DNA of 64,000 nucleotides from Salipaludibacillus neizhouensis (GTDB lineage Bacteria > Bacillota > Bacilli > Bacillales > Salisediminibacteriaceae): positions 717,187 to 781,186 of the forward strand of contig NZ_KZ614147.1 in NCBI RefSeq assembly GCF_002886185.1, read 5' to 3'. Of this stretch, positions 48,008 to 56,538 are shown piece by piece (position 1 is the first letter of the stretch; each line of letters opens with the position of its first letter). The notes beneath the pieces are model-generated. The model was not told where the DNA came from, searched no databases, and saw only the letters and a list, made by a program, of their open reading frames with translations. Position numbers and translations under genes: made by a program.

Positions 48008-48151
48008 ATGAAAAAGAAATTAATGCTGACAGTTTTATCAAGTGTATTTGCACTCGGTGTACTTGGAGCATGTGGTGATGTAGAAGAGCCAGTCAACGAA
48101 GATCCAGCTATAGAGAACAATGCTGTAATAAACGATGAAGGCAATATGTAA
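48008..48151 (+). CDS. Small acidic lipoprotein 4
   Basis: A 47-residue paralogue: MKKKLMLTVLSSVFALGVLG, lipobox GAC, then DVEEPVNEDPAIENN. Its mature part closely matches lipoprotein 3, so the two probably arose by recent duplication. AGGAGGATGAGG precedes the ATG. A terminator follows at 48191. Confidence 0.75.
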   Translation: MKKKLMLTVLSSVFALGVLGACGDVEEPVNEDPAIENNAVINDEGNM

Positions 48152-48190
48152 ATAACTATCAAACCCCCCTTATTTGATATATATATATTA

Positions 48191-48219
48191 AAGGATACGC
48201 TTTGAGCGTATCCTTTTTC
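48191..48219 (+). terminator. Terminator after lipoprotein 4
   Basis: AAGGATACGC (48191-48200) pairs with GCGTATCCTT (48206-48215), followed by TTTTCG. The remaining spacer to 48455 shows no gene. Confidence 0.85.
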
Positions 48220-48455
48220 GCTTAGTTTTTGAATTCGGTGCCTTTATGTTTCCAAATAACTACATTCCATAAAATACTTTATTTACATGATTTATCATAA
48301 TACTGTGAGAAAGTATGGAAGACTTCCTAAAAGCTGTGGAAGATATTGCTAGTTGGATTTTTAAGAGTTAAGATAATCTTAGTTGATCAGTACCTATGAA
48401 TCAACAGAGAACAATGGTCAGCACATAGATATGTATAATGAGGAGGAATTTTATT

Positions 48456-48662
48456 ATGAAAAAGAAATTAATGCTTACTGTACTATCAAGCGTGTTAACT
48501 CTAGGTGTCTTGGCTGCATGTGGTGGCACTGAAAACGAAACTGAACTCGAAACTGATCCAGCAGTAGAAAACAATACTACTGAGGTTGAAGTAGAAGAAG
48601 AACCAGCTGCTGAAAATGCGGAACTAGAAGAAGTGCCTGCTGAAGATAACGCTGCAGAATAA
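48456..48662 (+). CDS. Small acidic lipoprotein 5
   Basis: A 68-residue paralogue: MKKKLMLTVLSSVLTLGVLA, lipobox LAAC, then Glu/Ala/Thr-rich sequence with EEEPAAENAELEEVPAEDNA. ATG 48456 was chosen because AGGAGGAATTTTATT precedes it; the ATG at 48438 lacks a site. It is separated from the first four by a terminator, so it is probably transcribed alone. Confidence 0.78.
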   Translation: MKKKLMLTVLSSVLTLGVLAACGGTENETELETDPAVENNTTEVEVEEEPAAENAELEEVPAEDNAAE

Positions 48663-48681
48663 TAATTAAATGAAATCTACT

Positions 48682-48709
48682 CCCTGCCTTTATAAGGTAG
48701 GGTTTTTTT
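48682..48709 (+). terminator. Terminator after lipoprotein 5
   Basis: CCCTGCCTT pairs with AAGGTAGGG (one mismatch), followed by seven T residues. Confidence 0.85.
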
Positions 48710-48866
48710 ATGATAAATAGTTTTTAAAGAAGAATGAGCTGGCCAAGCGATATCGTGAGTTAGAAAGGAAATGCATCAGTCCTTAAGGAAAATGCGCTAC
48801 CAATAAAGAAGGATCCCCCTATCCCTCGCCAAAAGCCTAAAAAAGCTACCTCCTGCATCAAAAAAA

Positions 48867-48900
48867 GCACAGAAAAAGTATCCTTCACTTTTTTCTGCGC
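48867..48900 (-). terminator. Terminator of the small minus-strand gene
   Basis: On the minus strand CAGAAAAAAGT pairs with ACTTTTTCTG and is followed by a T-run. Confidence 0.75.
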
Positions 48901-48938
48901 CTTCTGCAACATCGTTCATTGCGCGCTACGAGCAATGG

Positions 48939-49175
48939 TTACGAGCAACCTTCACACTCATAATAAGAATCTTTCAACTCTAACACCTTCAGCAATTCAA
49001 CAATTTTAATATCATCTTCCTCTGTAAACTCCATATCAGCCACACGCTCGGTAATTTTAGCCCGCGCTTTGTCTTCATTCATTTCAGCGATACTGAATTC
49101 ACTTTTCACACCCGTAGAGATCACCTCATAGGCGAATAAATATCGTTTCAATCCTTTGTCAATATCTACACTCAT
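48939..49175 (-). CDS. Small protein of unknown function
   Basis: A 78-residue acidic protein, MSVDIDKGLKRYLFAYEVIS at the start and a C-terminal YYECEGCS with two Cys. No membrane segment or signal. ATG 49175 was chosen because GGAGGG precedes it on this strand; the frame continues upstream to 49355 without a site. It has a promoter-side hairpin (49283-49307) and a terminator, suggesting an independent unit. Family not recognised. Confidence 0.65.
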   Translation of the reverse strand: MSVDIDKGLKRYLFAYEVISTGVKSEFSIAEMNEDKARAKITERVADMEFTEEDDIKIVELLKVLELKDSYYECEGCS

Positions 49176-49282
49176 ATTCAACCCTCCATTACAATTATAA
49201 TTTAAATGTATACCCTTCCCATGATAGATGAAAAGTCTATCAAAGGTAAAACAAAGAGTATCACAAAAGTACACAAAAAAAA

Positions 49283-49312
49283 GATACTCCTTGGGACGAG
49301 GAGTATCTTTTT
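49283..49312. terminator. Hairpin with T-run, possibly bidirectional
   Basis: GATACTCC (49283-49290) pairs with GGAGTATC (49300-49307), with an A-run before and T-run after. Nothing else was identified between 49313 and 49635. Confidence 0.7.
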
Positions 49313-49635
49313 CGCTGTTAAAGAGAAACCCCTTCAACAAGCATTTATCTATCAAAATGATAGGGGGGAGAGATGAAAGTGGTGGATTTCAACTCTTAGT
49401 ATAAGTGTACCCAGCCCTACCGCCTTTAAAACATTTTAATTTAAAAAACTTTTAAAAAACTTTCTGAAAACTGGAATCATAAATAATTGCCCATGAAAAT
49501 TCTGACATTTATATTCACTAAATAGGACAATAGAACCTACTAACCTATCGATATCTTTGATAAAATTAATTCACCATAGCGGAAATTAGGAGAATAGACT
49601 CTATTTTCGCGAAAAAACACGAGAGAGGTGAATGC

Positions 49636-51234
49636 ATGTCTTTTTTAGAGTCGAAAATCCGTTCAACACTTTTTGTTTCCGTTGCAGCAACAGGGGTAGC
49701 ATTGATCGCACCTAGCATGGCAGAAGCTTCCTTTGGAGATAACACCCTCCGACAAGGGATGGAAAACAGCGAAGTTAAACAACTGCAAGAACGCTTAATA
49801 GAAAAAGGGCATTTCAAACACCATACCGCTACAGGCTATTTCGGTGACCTGACTCGCGAAGCTGTTGTTACATTCCAAAAGGCGAATAAACTAACACAGG
49901 ACGGAATTGTCGGACGACAAACATTCGGAGCATTAAGTGGCAGTACTTCCACATCCAATTCTAGTAGCTCTACCAGTAACAGTTCCTCAAACAAAGCAAC
50001 TGTTAAAGCGATCAGCAACACTAAACAAGTAATGCGACAAGGAACGTCGAATAGTGATGTTACTAGTTTACAAGCTTACTTGAAAAAAGCGGGTTTTTAC
50101 GAGGGTTCAACATCAGGAAAATACGGTGCTCCAACGGTACAAGCTGTTCGGAAATTTCAACAAGCACGCAGTTTAACCGTAGACGGATTAGCAGGCCCTA
50201 ATACATTAGCCCGCATCAACGCGGAAATAAACAATACATCCACTACTAAAAAGAGTGACAACACTGACAATAAAGAAGCATCAAAAGACTCTAATGTATC
50301 CTCCAGCTTATCGAACGTTGTCTTAAGACAAGGATCCAGAGGAGATAAGGTACGAAGCCTGCAAACGCGTCTCAAAGACTTAGGTTTTTTATCTGGCAGT
50401 GCTGATGGTGTATACGGACCACAAACTTCCAATGCTGTAAAATCCCTTCAACGTCAGGCGAAAATTGGCGTAGACGGCATTTTTGGACCAAACACATTTA
50501 AACAATTGGAGACAATCGTGAAAAAAGACAGTAATACATCAACCGAATCCAAACCAACAGGCGGATCAAGCGGCTCAATTGAAAACAGTAAATCAAATGG
50601 ATCAAATGCCTCTCATACACTTAAAGAGGGAAGCACAGGATCCAATGTTGTCGAATTGCAAAACATGCTGCGTGCTATTGGACATTTAACTGGCAGAGCA
50701 GACGGCCAATTCGGACCGCAAACAAAATCAGCTCTCGTAAAATTCCAAAAAGATTGGAAACTCGTATCAGACGGGATTGCAACAAAATCTACCTGGGACA
50801 AGCTTCAGGAAGTGTCATCGATACATAAAGAAGAATCCGGCTCTAGTGGTGGATCAGGCTCATCGAACACATCCTTCAACACAATCAATCTAGTTGCAGA
50901 CGCAGGAAGCTACATCGGCGTACCGTATGTATGGGGCGGAACAACTGCCAACGGATTTGACTGTAGTGGATTCATCCAAAACGTATTCAAAAAAAATGGA
51001 GTTACCTTACCAAGAACCGTCGCATTGCAATGGAACGCGACGAAATCTGTATCCACACCAAAGGTAGGCGACATCGTTTATTTCGAAACTTACACAAAAG
51101 GACCATCACATAATGGGATATATATAGGAAATAACCAATTCATCCACAGTGGCTCTTCAACAGGCGTTACCATCACGAGTATGGATAACAGCTACTGGAA
51201 ACCACGTTACTTAGGAGCCCGGCGCGCATCCTAA
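49636..51234 (+). CDS. Secreted NlpC/P60 endopeptidase with four PG-binding domains
   Basis: Cell-wall hydrolase of 532 residues. Signal peptide (1 to about 31), then four PG_binding_1 repeats (about 36-99, 130-192, 228-290 and 325-387), each of the form LRQGxxxxxVxxLQ...GxFGPxTxxAVxxFQ, joined by Ser/Asn/Lys linkers. A C-terminal NlpC/P60 domain (about 415-530) has catalytic Cys in ANGFDCSGFIQNVF and His in GPSHNGIYIG. It probably cleaves peptide stems of peptidoglycan. ATG 49636 follows GAGAGGTGA. Confidence 0.9.
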   Translation: MSFLESKIRSTLFVSVAATGVALIAPSMAEASFGDNTLRQGMENSEVKQLQERLIEKGHFKHHTATGYFGDLTREAVVTFQKANKLTQDGIVGRQTFGALSGSTSTSNSSSSTSNSSSNKATVKAISNTKQVMRQGTSNSDVTSLQAYLKKAGFYEGSTSGKYGAPTVQAVRKFQQARSLTVDGLAGPNTLARINAEINNTSTTKKSDNTDNKEASKDSNVSSSLSNVVLRQGSRGDKVRSLQTRLKDLGFLSGSADGVYGPQTSNAVKSLQRQAKIGVDGIFGPNTFKQLETIVKKDSNTSTESKPTGGSSGSIENSKSNGSNASHTLKEGSTGSNVVELQNMLRAIGHLTGRADGQFGPQTKSALVKFQKDWKLVSDGIATKSTWDKLQEVSSIHKEESGSSGGSGSSNTSFNTINLVADAGSYIGVPYVWGGTTANGFDCSGFIQNVFKKNGVTLPRTVALQWNATKSVSTPKVGDIVYFETYTKGPSHNGIYIGNNQFIHSGSSTGVTITSMDNSYWKPRYLGARRAS

Positions 51235-51314
51235 ATAGCAGATGAAACGCAAAAAGTATCGTGCTTCAGTAGATCTATCAAGTTTAAATCGATCACATGT
51301 TACTGATTCGAACA

Positions 51315-51369
51315 GGCATGGTGATAACTAAAGGCTTCCGAGCCTCTAGATATCACCATGCCTTTTTTT
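51315..51369 (+). terminator. Terminator after the NlpC/P60 gene
   Basis: GGCATGGTGATA (51315-51326) pairs with TATCACCATGCC (51351-51362), with an inner AGGCT/AGCCT hairpin, followed by seven T residues. Confidence 0.9.
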
Positions 51370-51384
51370 ATGAAAAGTATAGCG

Positions 51385-51450
51385 GCGCCTGGACGGAGGA
51401 ATGCGCGAAAGAGCCCTAAAAATGAGCACCGAGCAAAGAATGCGCATCTG
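51385..51450. repeat. GAATGCGC repeat pair
   Basis: GGAATGCGCGAAAGAGCC, then AAAATGAGCACCGAGC and AGAATGCGCATCTGC. A related set of ATGCGC and AAAATGAGCA motifs lies in the nuoK-nuoL spacer. Confidence 0.4.
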
Positions 51451-51590
51451 CATAATACAAAAACAACCAACAACCCGCTATACATTTCCACAACATTTGT
51501 TTAGTATAAGACACATAGTAAACTTTCCATAGAAAAACAAAATGACCACATACATAATCAACCAGATGCCAGAGCGAAAGGAGTGCCTCT

Positions 51591-53315
51591 ATGAGTTTCA
51601 AAAAGCGAAGACCACTTAATCTCCAAGAAAATTATGACCGACAAGCTTTTATGAGAGACCTCGTTGCCGGTCTAACCATATTTGTCATGCTAGTCCCTCA
51701 AGGAATGGCGTATGCGATGTTAGCAGGCTTACCTCCAGTAATGGGCCTGTATGCATCAACTATCCCTTTATTCATCTATGCCCTCTTTGCTTCGTCGAGG
51801 CATTTAGCAGTCGGACCAGCCGCGATTGCATCATTATTAGTGCTATCCAGTGTATCCGCATATGCCGAGCCTGGTTCATCTGAATACATTTCACTCGTAT
51901 TAATCCTGACATTTATGGTCGGTGCAGTGGAACTCTTGCTAGGACTTATAAAAGCAGGTTTCCTCGTTAAATTTATCTCGCATCCCGTCATGAACGGGTA
52001 CACATCCGCAGCTGCGATTGTCATCGGTGTGAGTCAGCTGAACCATTTACTCGGTGTTGAAACGAAAAATTTTATGCAAATTCAATTTCTCATTATCGAA
52101 CTGATCGAGAACATCAGCCGCACACATTTAATCACCGTAGCGATTGGACTTGGCAGTGTCATCACTCTCGTTGTTTTGAAAAAAATCAATCCGAAAATTC
52201 CGGCGGCACTTATCGTTCTCGTCTTATCGATCATCACGGTGAACACCTTTCAATTAGATCAACGTGGCGTAACTATTGTAGGTGACGTACCAAGCGGATT
52301 TCCAGCTTTGACGATTCCGAACTTGACGCCAGAAAACATGTTTACGTTATTTTTGATGGTCATAACGATTGCGCTCATCGGATTCATGGAATCACTCGCC
52401 ATCTCACAGGCGATTGCGGACAAGGAAAAATATAAAGTCGATCCGAATAAAGAATTAAGAGCATTAGGATTGTCAAACATAGCAGGTTCTTTTTTCTCGG
52501 CCTATCCTGTGACAGGAAGCTTCTCTAGAAGCGCCGTTAATCATCAATCTGGTGCGGTATCACAACTATCATCAATTATTACCGCGGTATCGGTGTTACT
52601 GACGTTGCTATTATTCACCTCTTATTTTTACTATTTACCGACCGCGGCTTTAGCAGCAATTATTTTTGTCGCAATTGTAGGACTAGTTGACATAAAGACA
52701 GCAAAATACCTATTTAAAGTGAAACCTCTCGACGGTTGGGTGTGGGTCGTCACATTTTCAATTACCTTACTGATCGGGATAAAATGGGGGATTCTTGTTG
52801 GAGTGGCTTTCTCATTATTTCTCTTGTTAAAACGAAGCTCCGCACCAAAAGTAGTGGAATTAGGCTACGTTGAAGAAGACCACGAATTCCGCAATCTTAA
52901 CAGAATCACGGAAGCAAAACGACTCAAAGACACGTTAATGGTGCGAATCGATTCAAGCCTTTACTTTGCAAACATCGCCCATTGCGAAAAAATAATCAGA
53001 GATCTACTTCAGAATACGTCGGATACGAAATGGATGGTCATCGACATGTCGGGGGTTAACGACATTGATACCATTTCCATCAAAGTTCTGGAGGAAATCA
53101 TGGAAGAATACCAGGAAAAAGGTGTCTCGTTTCTCTATGCAAACTTAAAAGGCCAAGTGAGAGACTCTTTAACCAACGCGGACTGGGACCGGAAATACAA
53201 AGAAAAAACCTCCTACATCACCATGGACCATTTACTGGAGGACAACGACATAGGCGGCAAACGCAACACGGCCCAAACAGACATTACCCAAGACAACGAT
53301 GATTACATGATTTAA
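51591..53315 (+). CDS. SulP-family anion transporter with STAS domain
   Basis: Inner-membrane anion transporter, 574 residues. The membrane part (about 20-410) has the SulP signature GLTIFVMLVPQGMAYAMLAG and ends before a C-terminal STAS domain (about 440-550, VIDMSGVNDIDTISIKVLEE). The substrate (sulfate, bicarbonate or another anion) cannot be told from sequence. ATG 51591 follows AAAGGAG. A perfect bidirectional terminator separates it from the convergent hydrolase gene. Confidence 0.88.
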   Translation: MSFKKRRPLNLQENYDRQAFMRDLVAGLTIFVMLVPQGMAYAMLAGLPPVMGLYASTIPLFIYALFASSRHLAVGPAAIASLLVLSSVSAYAEPGSSEYISLVLILTFMVGAVELLLGLIKAGFLVKFISHPVMNGYTSAAAIVIGVSQLNHLLGVETKNFMQIQFLIIELIENISRTHLITVAIGLGSVITLVVLKKINPKIPAALIVLVLSIITVNTFQLDQRGVTIVGDVPSGFPALTIPNLTPENMFTLFLMVITIALIGFMESLAISQAIADKEKYKVDPNKELRALGLSNIAGSFFSAYPVTGSFSRSAVNHQSGAVSQLSSIITAVSVLLTLLLFTSYFYYLPTAALAAIIFVAIVGLVDIKTAKYLFKVKPLDGWVWVVTFSITLLIGIKWGILVGVAFSLFLLLKRSSAPKVVELGYVEEDHEFRNLNRITEAKRLKDTLMVRIDSSLYFANIAHCEKIIRDLLQNTSDTKWMVIDMSGVNDIDTISIKVLEEIMEEYQEKGVSFLYANLKGQVRDSLTNADWDRKYKEKTSYITMDHLLEDNDIGGKRNTAQTDITQDNDDYMI

Positions 53316-53431
53316 GGGTTGCTTCTGGGAAAACGTAATGAAATAAGTTTTAAGAACATTCAGCCAACCCGGAGTCGCTCGACTGTCGGTGAAAAGAGCA
53401 TTTAGCGACGGTTAAACTGCTTAAGAGTGCC

Positions 53432-53515
53432 GAGTGTCACTATCCTGGTCTTACAGTGACACTCACGAAAAAGCTCAGTCACGATTGTATCTATTCAAGC
53501 TAGATAGTGACACTC
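53432..53515. repeat. GTGACACTC palindromes
   Basis: GAGTGTCACT (53432-53441) is the exact inverse of AGTGACACTC (53455-53464); a third copy, TAGTGACACTCA, lies near 53505. Same family as 38178-38373. Confidence 0.65.
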
Positions 53516-53570
53516 ACCGCCAGAAATCAGCATGAATGTCATCAACCAACCAATCACGTCATCATTTATC

Positions 53571-53612
53571 ACATACAAAAGCTCCGCCATCATTGGCGGA
53601 GCTTTTGTATGT
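53571..53612. terminator. Bidirectional terminator between convergent genes
   Basis: An 18-bp perfect stem (53571-53588 with 53595-53612) around ATCATT, with the TTTTG and CAAAA runs inside the stem. It serves the SulP gene and the hydrolase gene on the other strand. Confidence 0.85.
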
Positions 53613-53663
53613 AAGACGATTAACGATATATAGGAGAGGGGATAGTAGTATATTGAAAAAAGA

Positions 53664-54644
53664 TTATAAACGACCTGCGCCAAGGTAAGAATTGCTCCAA
53701 TAAGAAGTGTTCAAATTAGACACCGTAACGCCAGTAGAAGAACCGGCATGGATGAACTCATTATTACCTAAGTAAATACCAGCGTGAGATGGTCCGGAAT
53801 GAGTGGTGGCAAAGAAAACGATATCGCCAACTTGCGGATTAGAAACACTCGTCGCCGCACCATGAATCGCTGATACCGTTCGAGGAATGCTCTGCCCATT
53901 TTTACTGAATGCATAATTTAAAAATCCGCTGCAATCAAATCCGGAGGGGGAAGTTCCGCCCCAGCTGTATGGAGAACCAATTTGCCCTTTAGCAGTTGAA
54001 ATAACTCCACTCGCACTAGAAGAACTGCCAGAAGAATTGCTGCTAACAGATCCAGTAGAACCGGATTTAGAATTACTCTTACTAGCGCTACTAGATCCAG
54101 AAGAACTGACAGAACCGCCTAATGCATCAAACGTTTGAGGACCAGCAACGCCATCCACTGAAATCCCGGCACTACGTTGAAAAGACTGAACAGCACTGCG
54201 TGTTTGACTTCCGAAAACACCATCAACCGAACCAGCATTTGCACCACTGCTATTCAATGCTGACTGCAAAGATCGAACACCAGAACCTCGACTGCCATAA
54301 CGAAGAGTTCCCGAAAAATTTACCGTAGAAGAACTCGCACTAACTGAAGAACCGCCACTATCAGAAACACCTAAAGAACGAAACGTTTGCGGACCAACAA
54401 TACCATCTACTAAAATTCCCTTACTGCTCTGAAAACTTCTAACAGCCTGCTTTGTAGCTGAATCAAAGTTACCAGTGGAAGAAGAAGCGTAATGCCCTGT
54501 GTCCCGCAGCACATCCTGTAACTCCTCCACATCAGCATGATTCGAACCTGTACGCAACGTCTGATCGCCAAGAGCCGCACCTGACACCGCTGGAAAAATT
54601 AATACCGAACTAGCCAAAACAACACTCATAAGCCCTTTTTTCAT
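53664..54644 (-). CDS. Secreted NlpC/P60 endopeptidase with two PG-binding domains (copy A)
   Basis: A 326-residue wall hydrolase: signal peptide (MKKGLMSVVLASSVLIFPAV), two PG_binding_1 domains (about 27-90 and 108-170), a Ser/Gly linker and a C-terminal NlpC/P60 domain with Cys in PSGFDCSGFLNYAF and His in GPSHAGIYLG. ATG 54644 follows GGGGAGAG on this strand; the frame extends to 54671 without a site. It is a close paralogue of 55141-56133 and shares the domain type of 49636-51234. Confidence 0.9.
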   Translation of the reverse strand: MKKGLMSVVLASSVLIFPAVSGAALGDQTLRTGSNHADVEELQDVLRDTGHYASSSTGNFDSATKQAVRSFQSSKGILVDGIVGPQTFRSLGVSDSGGSSVSASSSTVNFSGTLRYGSRGSGVRSLQSALNSSGANAGSVDGVFGSQTRSAVQSFQRSAGISVDGVAGPQTFDALGGSVSSSGSSSASKSNSKSGSTGSVSSNSSGSSSSASGVISTAKGQIGSPYSWGGTSPSGFDCSGFLNYAFSKNGQSIPRTVSAIHGAATSVSNPQVGDIVFFATTHSGPSHAGIYLGNNEFIHAGSSTGVTVSNLNTSYWSNSYLGAGRL

Positions 54645-54899
54645 AAAATTAAACTCTCCCCTTATTACCAATTTGTAAAAAACCTCCTAGAAAAATAGTT
54701 CTTTTCAATACAAGGCTTAGTTTATATGGAAAATATGGAAGGGACAATAGATTTTTCCAAACTGTAATGATATCTAACCTCCCTGTAAAACTTGTAACAT
54801 AAAAGTAATTTAATCCAAGCTCAAAGTCCTATACAGCAAAAATCTAATAGACCTAGTATGTTGTTTTTAGAAGTTTCTTTAAAGATGCGAAATACGGAG
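54645..54899 (-). other. Upstream region of copy A
   Basis: No gene recognised. The 5' flank near the start codon (GGGGAGAG) is similar to that of copy B, so the duplication may include the leader. Confidence 0.35.
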
Positions 54900-55015
54900 T
54901 CGGTAGCCAGTAAAGCGATAGCTGAAGGCCCCAACAGGGTTTTATCCCGATGAGGCCGAGGCAGTTGTTTGGAAAGCGACCTCCTTGAAGCGAATTCAAG
55001 ATAGAGCACCTTCTC
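54900..55015 (-). repeat. Degenerate CTTTCC-type element
   Basis: Read on the minus strand it gives AGGTGCTCTATCTTGAATTC, then GGTCGCTTTCC and CTGCCTCGGCCTCATCGGG, resembling the element at 32422 but diverged. It lies in the spacer between the two paralogous hydrolase genes. Confidence 0.45.
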
Positions 55016-55026
55016 TCAAAACATAA

Positions 55027-55063
55027 AAAAGAACCTGCCATTTGGACGATGGCAGGTTCTTTT
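55027..55063 (-). terminator. Terminator of hydrolase copy B
   Basis: AAGAACCTGCCAT pairs with ATGGCAGGTTCTT around a 7-base loop, followed on the minus strand by a T-run. Confidence 0.85.
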
Positions 55064-55140
55064 TAAATAGATGTTTAACTTCATATATTAGGGGGGATAG
55101 TAGTGTAATGATTAAAGTTAATTGATAGATAAATTAGAAA

Positions 55141-56133
55141 TTATAGACGACCTGCACCCATGTAAGCCTTGCTCCAGTAAGGGTTGCTCATGTTAGAAAT
55201 AGTTACTCCAGTAGAAGAACCTGAATGAATGAACTGATTATTACCTAAGTAGATACCAGCGTGAGATGGGCCAGTTCTTGTTTCAAAGAATACGATATCT
55301 CCACGTTGTGGGCTAGAAACTTTTGTAGCTGCACTGTAAATAGAAGCTACTGTTCTAGGCATACTTTGACCATTTTGATGGAAAGCATAATTCAAGAAGC
55401 CACTGCAATCAAATCCGGATGGAGTTGTTCCGCCCCATACATAGGAAGCGCCAATTTGTCCGCGAGCTGTTGAGATGATAGATTCTACAGTAGAAGAACT
55501 TGCAGAAGATGCGCTGTTACTAACTGATCCAGTAGATCCTGAACTAGCAGTTGATCCGCCTGATGAGCTAGAAGCTGAACTTCCAGATCCGCCATTTAAA
55601 GCTTTGTATGTTTGTGGTCCGGCAATACCATCTACGCCAATTCCTGCACTACGTTGGAAGCTGCGAACAGCACTTGCTGTGTTAGGTCCAAATACGCCAT
55701 CTGCCGTTCCTGCATTAGCACCATTGTTGTTTAAAGCATTTTGTAACGTACGAACAGCAGATCCACGGCTTCCTTGACGAAGCGTTTGTGAAAAGTTAAT
55801 TGAAGATGAACTTGCTGAAACTTTACTAGAAGAAGAACTGCTTCCGCCAGAAACACCTAACGCACTAAATGTATTGGGTCCGGCAATTCCATCAACGCTA
55901 AGTCCTTTACTCTTTTGAAAAGCACGTACAGATTTGTTTGTTACAGGACCGAAATAACCTGTGGAATTACTAGAGTTAAAATGCCCTGTGTCCCGCAGTG
56001 CATCTTGTAACTCTTCTACGTCTCCGTGACGAATTCCCTCACGTAATGTTTGATCTCCTAATGCTGCACCTGAAACTGTTGGTAAAACCAACAATGAACC
56101 TGCCAATATAACACTCATTACTACTTTTTTCAT
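55141..56133 (-). CDS. Secreted NlpC/P60 endopeptidase with two PG-binding domains (copy B)
   Basis: A 330-residue paralogue of the downstream gene with the same layout: signal peptide (MKKVVMSVILAGSLLVLPTV), two PG_binding_1 domains, a Ser-rich linker and NlpC/P60 with Cys in PSGFDCSGFLNYAFHQNG and His in GPSHAGIYLG. ATG 56133 follows GGGGAGAG. Its codons are more A/T-ending than those of copy A. The tandem layout points to gene duplication. Confidence 0.9.
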   Translation of the reverse strand: MKKVVMSVILAGSLLVLPTVSGAALGDQTLREGIRHGDVEELQDALRDTGHFNSSNSTGYFGPVTNKSVRAFQKSKGLSVDGIAGPNTFSALGVSGGSSSSSSKVSASSSSINFSQTLRQGSRGSAVRTLQNALNNNGANAGTADGVFGPNTASAVRSFQRSAGIGVDGIAGPQTYKALNGGSGSSASSSSGGSTASSGSTGSVSNSASSASSSTVESIISTARGQIGASYVWGGTTPSGFDCSGFLNYAFHQNGQSMPRTVASIYSAATKVSSPQRGDIVFFETRTGPSHAGIYLGNNQFIHSGSSTGVTISNMSNPYWSKAYMGAGRL

Positions 56134-56491
56134 TTTAAATACTCTCCCCTTATGTATTAATTAATTAATTGTCGTTTGTTGTTTACAAGACTCAGAATAT
56201 AATAGATTTTCAAGTGAAACAATAGATTTTCACACATTGTAACAAGCCATAATCAATTTGTAATAGTTGTAATGAAAAAGTAATATAAAACAAATCCAAT
56301 GACCTATGTTCAAGCGCTAATTTATATGAAATAAGAGTCTTTGTTACTTGTTATAAATTGCAGATTTAGATGCTGTATCTAGAGGTTTTACGGGGTTATT
56401 TATCTTCTATAAACAATTTAATAGATATTCATTTAACTGGACTTATGACCTAGTCATGATACCAGTCATAAAACTTGTGTGTAAGAGATAA
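56134..56491 (-). other. Spacer between hydrolase copy B and the amidase
   Basis: About 360 bp, AT-rich, no gene or clear promoter recognised. Confidence 0.3.
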
Positions 56492-56525
56492 CAAAAAACT
56501 CCATGCAATGGTTATCGCATGGAGT
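56492..56525 (-). terminator. Amidase terminator
   Basis: On the minus strand ACTCCATGC and GCATGGAGT pair around a 10-base loop and are followed by TTTTTTG. Confidence 0.85.
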
Positions 56526-56538
56526 CGGATAAGAGATG

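Noticed and set aside
54880-55015. tRNA-like sequence
   Set aside because: No cloverleaf with a T-arm GTTCGANTC was found; it resembles a diverged CTTTCC-type repeat instead.
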